From Silene noctiflora (Eukaryota > Streptophyta > Magnoliopsida > Caryophyllales > Caryophyllaceae): a DNA stretch of 48,155 nucleotides. The translations under genes were made by a program, and so were the position numbers. The notes beneath the pieces are model-generated. The model saw nothing but the letters and a program-made list of their open reading frames with translations, was not told the origin of the DNA and did not search any database. Positions 42,901 to 48,155 of this stretch are shown one piece after another. Every line of letters starts with the position of its first letter. Within the stretch, counting starts at the first letter, position 1. The DNA is taken from NCBI GenBank assembly GCA_009801015.1, contig VHZZ01000001.1:1158408-1206562 (forward strand), written 5' to 3'.

Positions 42901-44466
42901 CTTCCCTCTGCAACAGGAACATCAGGCCGTCCTGCAATCTCACACTATCCTTTTGCACATTAAAATCAGTGAGTAATGGTGGAGACTAATGCCTACCATT
43001 AGTTACACAAGACGAAATATTGAATAAGCAAAAGCGAAAAATACCAAGATCAACGCATTTCGACTGGCATCTTCTGTTAATACATTCCCAAATATTGTTG
43101 TCAGACCAAGGATATCCACCGCTTCACATTGAAAGGCCATTAAAATGGCCATGCTATCGTCTGTAAAGTTGAAAAAACCCACAAATGTCTCAATCTCTAC
43201 ACTGACATATGCATAGGAATACATGGGATATACGACACATGGAAAGATCAAAACATGCAAACCAATATACTTGGCAACAGATAGAGAAAGAAGAGGAATA
43301 CTAGAAAAGTAATGAAATGCCAAATGGAAAGAAATCACGAGCATAAGCAAAAATCTCAATATTGATCTACTACAACAAGACGACTGCTGATAATGCATTT
43401 TCTATACTTCTGCACAATGGCACATTGACGGACCTTAGTGACCGACTCACACAAACTTGTTTATGAACTACCATTGAGTTGGACAACTAAAAATATTGTT
43501 CTACAGTGCATCTTACACATGGTTCTGTAACCAGTGGATCAAAATTCAAGCACTCAGATGTTTTAACTAAATTTAATTGCACTGTCTTCTTTGGCTAAAC
43601 TGATTTAGAATCTACGTATAATTGTTTTCACGTAATAACTTTGAAAGTTTCAAGAGATACCGAAACAGAATTTTCTGGATCCAACACTAATGCAGAAAAT
43701 CTGAGTAACTAACTACATAATGCAGAGTAGCACAAAGACCGAGTTTCTAGTATTAGGATGTCAAACATAAAATTTACTTTTGTTTTTGGATCACACCTTT
43801 ATGCAAGTCGGGTCCGAAGTCTGACACATAAACTCAACTAAACCATCATCCTCACAGGCTATCAGCATTCAGCAATGCTAATCAACCAACTCCAATTCTA
43901 ACATTCTAATCAAACACAACAATCAGTAGCCATAACAACACATACAGAAGAAATTTTAAACTTCTACTGTGATTCATGCACCAATTCACCATTACAAAAT
44001 CAATTCTGATTCGAGACGGAAGATCAGCAATACTTAATGACAAACACTAAAAATCAGTTGCCACAACTACACTCAACAAAGCTCAATTCTATGATACATG
44101 AACAATCTTACAATCACACATACCAATCAATAAAGTCACTTAAAATACATAATTGCATACTAATGGCCTAATGGGCATATCACACTAACATCAGTAATTA
44201 TTGTATAAGACCATCTAGTACCAAATACGTGTTTAACCAATAAAACAACCGTCTCTTATTCTATAACTTGCACCCCAACATATACATTATTAAAAGGTAA
44301 ACAAATGACTGATACGAACAAAAAGAATAAAGATTAAAACTTTACCAATTCCAGGATCAGTATCAATAATAAGCTTCTCAAGTTTAGGAGATGAACCACT
44401 AATTGAAAGACCAAGACCATCTAACTGAGAATCTGAAACAATTGATTCTTCTACAATTGTACCCAT
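39941..44466 (-). CDS. URH1: Uridine/inosine nucleoside hydrolase, URH1-type, nine exons
   Basis: Minus-strand exons 44466-44346, 43160-43045, 42944-42885, 41804-41622, 41537-41433, 41041-40945, 40855-40748, 40289-40154 and 40049-39941 join without a stop to 344 residues; all introns are GT-AG. The calcium-binding and catalytic N-terminal loop IIDTDPGIDDSMAILMAF (33-50) is complete, with the Asp residues at 35, 37, 41 and 42. Next come the family segments PVAEG, RVADFVHG, TVLALGPLTNIAL, KIVVLGGAFF and EANIYGDPEAADVVF. The C-terminal pair HDP (268-270) supplies the ribose/base-side His-Asp. The enzyme hydrolyses uridine (and usually inosine/xanthosine) to ribose and base in cytosolic nucleoside salvage. 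I took the ATG at 44466; another in-frame ATG 21 bp upstream adds a short hydrophobic stretch. Several introns carry hAT fragments, but every exon is intact. Confidence 0.93.
40575..40690. mobile_element. hAT-type MITE fragment in intron 7 of the nucleosidase gene
   Basis: CACCGTGTCGGAGTGTTGG and GTGTCGAAGTGTGCCGTGTCGGAC flank TGGTTATTGGATATGGTTAT. Related to 16845-16998. Confidence 0.5.
41968..42112. mobile_element. hAT-type MITE fragment in intron 3 of the nucleosidase gene
   Basis: It starts GATGTTACTCAGACACAGCT and ends TGCCGGAGTATCGAATGTCAG. Same 'GTTACTCGGACAC' family as in the SERF-like intron. Confidence 0.5.
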
Positions 44467-44940
44467 TATAATTAACACAAAACCCAATATTAATTACAAC
44501 TTAAATTATCAAATTCAACAACAAAAACCCTTATTTCTTCCCCAATTATCACTAAAGTTCCAATCTTTTTTACTTAACCAATTCAGAAATTTGTGGGTAT
44601 TTTTTATTTTTTAAATTAGGTAGGTAGTTGATAAATGGTGATTATGATTATATAAAAGATAAGAGAGAAAAGATTAGTTGGGTTCTATTATATATAAGTA
44701 GAAGAGGAAGATTGAAAACCAATGAATCGTGTACAAGTACGCATCCAACAAATCAACAGATCTAATTTCAGTTGTTTATTTGTGCTGTAGTATGATTTTG
44801 ACTCTTCCCCGTTTCCTACCAATAATCAATTTCTTATATTTTGGAAATGTGTTACTCCATAATCGTATCGAATATTCAAGGAAATAATTTATGAAATTGA
44901 TTGGGGTTTATTGATAATTTGATATCGATACTCGATCGTT
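44467..44940. other. 5' flank of the nucleoside hydrolase gene
   Basis: AT-rich leader and promoter region. On the minus strand a TATATAATAG-type box lies near 44687-44696 and a second AT-rich box near 44650. No other gene seen. Confidence 0.45.
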
Positions 44941-44944
44941 GTAA

Positions 44945-45370
44945 TTAGATCTGGTAAATGGGTTGGCCGTGTTGGGTTTTAGTCAAACCGTTTTAGATTT
45001 TCATGTAGGGGTGTACGGTTGGCCGAGTCGGTATGGGCGGTCGGGCCATAGGGTGGGCCAGGCTGCGAAAGTGGGACCAGGTCACGGCACTAATTCCATA
45101 ATGGGTTGGGCGGGGTCAGTGCTGGGTTGGGTTGGCGCGGCACTAGCCCGACCCACTTAGTAGCCGGACTGGGCCTGTGTATTTTTTTAAAAAAGTTAGT
45201 GTTTGACCGGGCCAAGGAAATTGCGGCATTAGCCCTGCCCGAGAATGACATAGTGTCTGGCTGGGCCATGAGTTGATCGGGGCACTCGAACATGGCCTAT
45301 GAGATCAGGCTGGGCTGAGTTGGCCCGCTACGATTAGGTTTGTAAGTATCTGGGTCATCTCGGGTTGGTA
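44945..45370. repeat. GC-rich GGGTTGGCC-type repeat
   Basis: A block of repeated GGGTTGGGC, CCGGGCC and GGCTGGGC words abruptly raises GC content in AT-rich DNA, as in the hAT-type elements nearby. Terminal repeats and duplication were not found. Open frames here are compositional. Confidence 0.5.
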
Positions 45371-45829
45371 GGATTTGAAACATTTTTGAATATGTAATTA
45401 TCAAGTTATTCAAAATGTTTAAGTGTGTCAAATCGGGTTATGTGTTAAGCTCTTATCCTCAATTTAATGATCCATTACGATTGGCCTCTAATAGCGGCAT
45501 CAGTATTGACGGTTGACAGGATTCAAACACGATATGTTCATTTCTTCTACTTTTTTTTTTTTTTTTTTTTTTAAAGAAAAGATACACCGTTCACATATAA
45601 ACAACTTTTGTTTGCCATCAATTATGCTTAAGTATATACACAATACAAATATGCTCGAGATTACAATCATAAATTTGTTATGAAATTTCTTATGTGGATG
45701 TCCATTATAATACTTTATGTAATTAAGTTTGAATTATTCATTAGTAAGAATTAAAAATTAAATCCCTAACTATTTCTGCATAATCATAACTGCACAGATT
45801 AAATTAGCTGAGTTTTATAGCGATGTGCA

Positions 45830-46527
45830 TAGAGTTGGCAATTTGTGCCTCGGGCCGGCGGGCGGCACGATTCTAGGCATGGCATGGCCTGGTGATAATT
45901 TCAATGAAGCACGGGCACGACACGACCGTGCTTGTTACGAGCTCCGACGCAAAAACCCCCAAAATTCCATGCCCAAGCACGACACGGCCCAGGCACGAGG
46001 ATGTTCGGCACGCACCAGGCACGACATGACACGTTAATGGCTGCAATTCTGCAAGTCTCTGGAACTAGTCGTTTATTGCTGTTGTTAATGTCCGTTGGAG
46101 TTTGGACTATTGGAGCAAGCTACTAAGCTAGCCGTTAATGGCCGTTAAAGTGGATTTTTTTTAAATCATTTCCAAACTTTATAAATACCTCCTTAATTCA
46201 ATTAATTTTTTCACAATTAAATCAATATTCATCGTTTATTAAATAAAAAGTATCAAAAATATATCAATTAGAAAACAAGTTAAAAAAAATTAACTCAAAG
46301 CACATGGGCCGGTCCACATGCAAGGCACGAAAAGCCTATGGGCCAGGCACGACCCAAGCACGAAAATGGGCGAGCCTTGAGCGGGCCGCGGTAGGGGTTG
46401 GAGCCAGTGGGCTTGGCACGACACGGCCCAAGAAGCCCAATATCCGTGCCTGGGCCGGGCCAAATTTGGGGGAAAGCATGATGGGCTGGCGCGCGGGCCG
46501 GCCCAGCACGACCCATTGTCAACTCGA
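45830..46527. mobile_element. hAT-type element, 698 bp, complete copy of the family at 14.4 kb
   Basis: The termini TAGAGTTGGCAAT and ATTGTCAACTCGA are flanked by the perfect 8-bp duplication GATGTGCA (45822-45829, 46528-46535). Subterminal regions carry GGCACGACACGGCC repeats and the centre is AT-rich. It shows the sequence class expected to fill the gap at 14674-14858. Confidence 0.9.
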
Positions 46528-46866
46528 GATGTGCATATGTGAACATGTATGTACCATTTGAAAAAAGAAAAGAAAATGACACATATTTTGGTGCATTAGC
46601 AAAAAACAAGCCCACGTAGAGCACATGGCTTTAGTTAGAGTGCTACCTACCATAAGTACAATTATACAAATGAACAATTGAATTGCAAAATAATGTGAGC
46701 ATTCTCCAATTTGATCCAAGATTGCACTTTATTAGAGTATAGTTAAAGACTTATTCAATCATTCACCTATTTTCAATTCAATATTATGACCGTGTTCTTT
46801 TGAACTTCAATTAATTAAATTTATAGGAGCTGAACTGAATTTAAAAGAAGTGACTTTAAGTCCAAA

Positions 46867-47343
46867 TAGGGGTGTTAATGAGATGAGACAGCTCGCGAGC
46901 TACTCGAGATCGGCTCAGTCAATGCTCGGCTTGAGAGTTTATCGAGTCAAGCCGAGCAAAGACTGGCTCGACTCGAAAAGCTCGTCAACGGCTCGAACTT
47001 GTGTGATTACATACGATATTGCTCATATTTCATAAAAATATTTCATCATGATTATATTTTTGTATCACACATATCAAATGTCTTGCTAATTTACCAAATA
47101 TTTTTACATATAACCTTTGAGCCTTATTATTGAAAATATTGAAAGAAAAAAAATAAAAAAATAAACAAATTTATATAGGCTCGAGTTTGGCTCGTGCTCG
47201 CATTAAAGCTCGCAAGCTTTATAACGAGCACATTTTTTCCAAACTCGGGTAAGCTCGAGTTCGGCTCGAAGTCGAGTTTTGGTTCTTGAGCACAAGTCGA
47301 GCAAGGCCAAGCTCGGGTTCGGGTCGGCTCGTTAACACCTCTA
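46867..47343. mobile_element. hAT-type element, 477 bp, GGCTCGAG family
   Basis: The ends TAGGGGTGTTAA and TTAACACCTCTA are inverse. They are flanked by the 8-bp duplication AGTCCAAA (46859-46866, 47344-47351). GCTCGAG and GCTCGAGTTCGGCTCG words fill the subterminal regions. Confidence 0.9.
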
Positions 47344-47351
47344 AGTCCAAA

Positions 47352-47920
47352 ATAACAGGGGCTAAGTCTTTTTTCTCCTTTTACTTTTTTTTTTTTTTTT
47401 TTGATGTTGACCAGAAATATCCTTACCGACCAGCTGGAGCAATCTTCTTCGGGTATTGAAGTCTGAAGGGAACTTAATGAATATATAGACCCCTCTCAAG
47501 TGTAGTTTTTTCCTTTTACTTTATGTTCGTGGTTTTTGTTTTTGTTTTTACTATATACGGAGTAGTAGTTTTAACTATTTATTTATTTATTTTTTGACAT
47601 TGATGAACTACAATTGAAATAAAAATAGTTACAATATTAGAGTCCCTTAAACTACTAGAAGGTCAATTACATAGTGCACTTAACTGGAACAAAAAGAGAA
47701 GACATTTCTTAAATGGAGGATGATAATGGTCATCGAACTGGATCGGGTGATCCTCCTCTCTTTTAATCCTTGTAATCAATGCAACATTCTTCGTGTTCTC
47801 CATTGTTTTTTATTGGCTTTAATTTAGATTATTATTGTCCATTGGTTGGAATGTAAATCCACTTAACATAACTACTTGAACCTCCATCACTTTCTTCCAT
47901 TTTTTACTCCACTTGAGCAT
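47352..47920. other. Gene-free AT-rich stretch
   Basis: Poly-T tracts and low-complexity sequence; no exon or element boundary recognised. Confidence 0.5.
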
Positions 47921-48090
47921 TGTTGTCAGAATCGCGATTCGATCCAACGATTCTACGATTTTACGATCCGAAAATGCTTGACCGATCCTGGATTCTACGA
48001 TTCTATGAGGGTTGTAAAATCTTACGATCCTATTAATTTGAAAATTTCTAGAGATGAGATCATAACACGATCCTACGATCCGATTCCATA
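47920..48090. repeat. ACGATTCTACGAT-rich element at the window edge
   Basis: Starts near TTGTTGTCAGAATCGCGATT, with dense repeats of GATTCTACGATTTTACGATCC, the typical subterminal style of a plant hAT MITE. The right end is probably beyond the window. Confidence 0.55.
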
Positions 48091-48155
48091 ATAAAATTAT
48101 TAATATATATTATTATATAATGACACCGTAAAACCAAAATTTCGTGTAAATTGTA

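Noticed and set aside
44467-44487. Upstream in-frame ATG of the nucleoside hydrolase
   Set aside because: Adds seven hydrophobic residues with no family support; the second ATG gives the usual length, though the first cannot be excluded.

Overview
The window is plant nuclear DNA, almost certainly from a eudicot. The genes are intron-containing with GT-AG splicing, intergenic DNA is AT-rich, and there is a dense layer of short DNA transposons, SINEs, Helitrons and a solo LTR. The protein-coding content is of plant type: an AP2/ERF factor, an X8/GPI callose-binding protein, an RraA-like protein and a URH1-type nucleosidase. The abundance of small inverted-repeat elements built on GACGG/CCGTC and GGGTC motifs made me think of Caryophyllales (Amaranthaceae or Caryophyllaceae), but that is an impression, not a proof. 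Two runs of N (14674-14858, and 28543-29242, exactly 700) mark assembly gaps.

Layout. 1-6.1 kb is gene-free: Helitron 3' ends, a 1.4 kb solo LTR with its 5-bp target duplication, and MITEs. 6.1-7.7 kb (+) is a three-exon SUMO-like gene. 8.5-13.1 kb (-) is a plasmodesmata callose-binding-type gene, convergent with it and split by a 3.8 kb intron full of MITEs. 13.1-15.1 kb holds two hAT-type elements with perfect 8-bp target duplications. 15.2-17.3 kb (+) is a SERF/4F5-like gene whose start region is out of frame. 17.3-25.7 kb has no gene I can recognise. 25.8-27.0 kb (+) is an intronless AP2/ERF factor of the RAP2.4-like group, followed by three tandem 245-bp repeats. 28-32 kb has a nested SINE/hAT insertion, a gap inside another hAT element, and a tandem array of about 310-bp monomers. 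33.8-34.3 kb (+) is an intronless RraA-like gene. 35.1-37.8 kb (-) is a two-exon E2-fold gene in which glycine replaces the catalytic cysteine; its intron carries an 83-bp minisatellite with a Helitron inserted in it. 39.9-44.5 kb (-) is a nine-exon uridine/inosine nucleoside hydrolase. 44.5-48.2 kb is gene-free apart from hAT-type elements.

The genes do not form a pathway cluster. Exon structures of the SUMO-like, E2-like, callose-binding and nucleosidase genes were assembled by hand by reading splice sites and checking reading-frame phase; all four close without an internal stop. The most notable result is the cysteine-less E2 gene with its unusual intron. Also worth attention are the divergent SUMO-like gene, the out-of-frame SERF start, and several transposon insertions whose exact junctions can be read.
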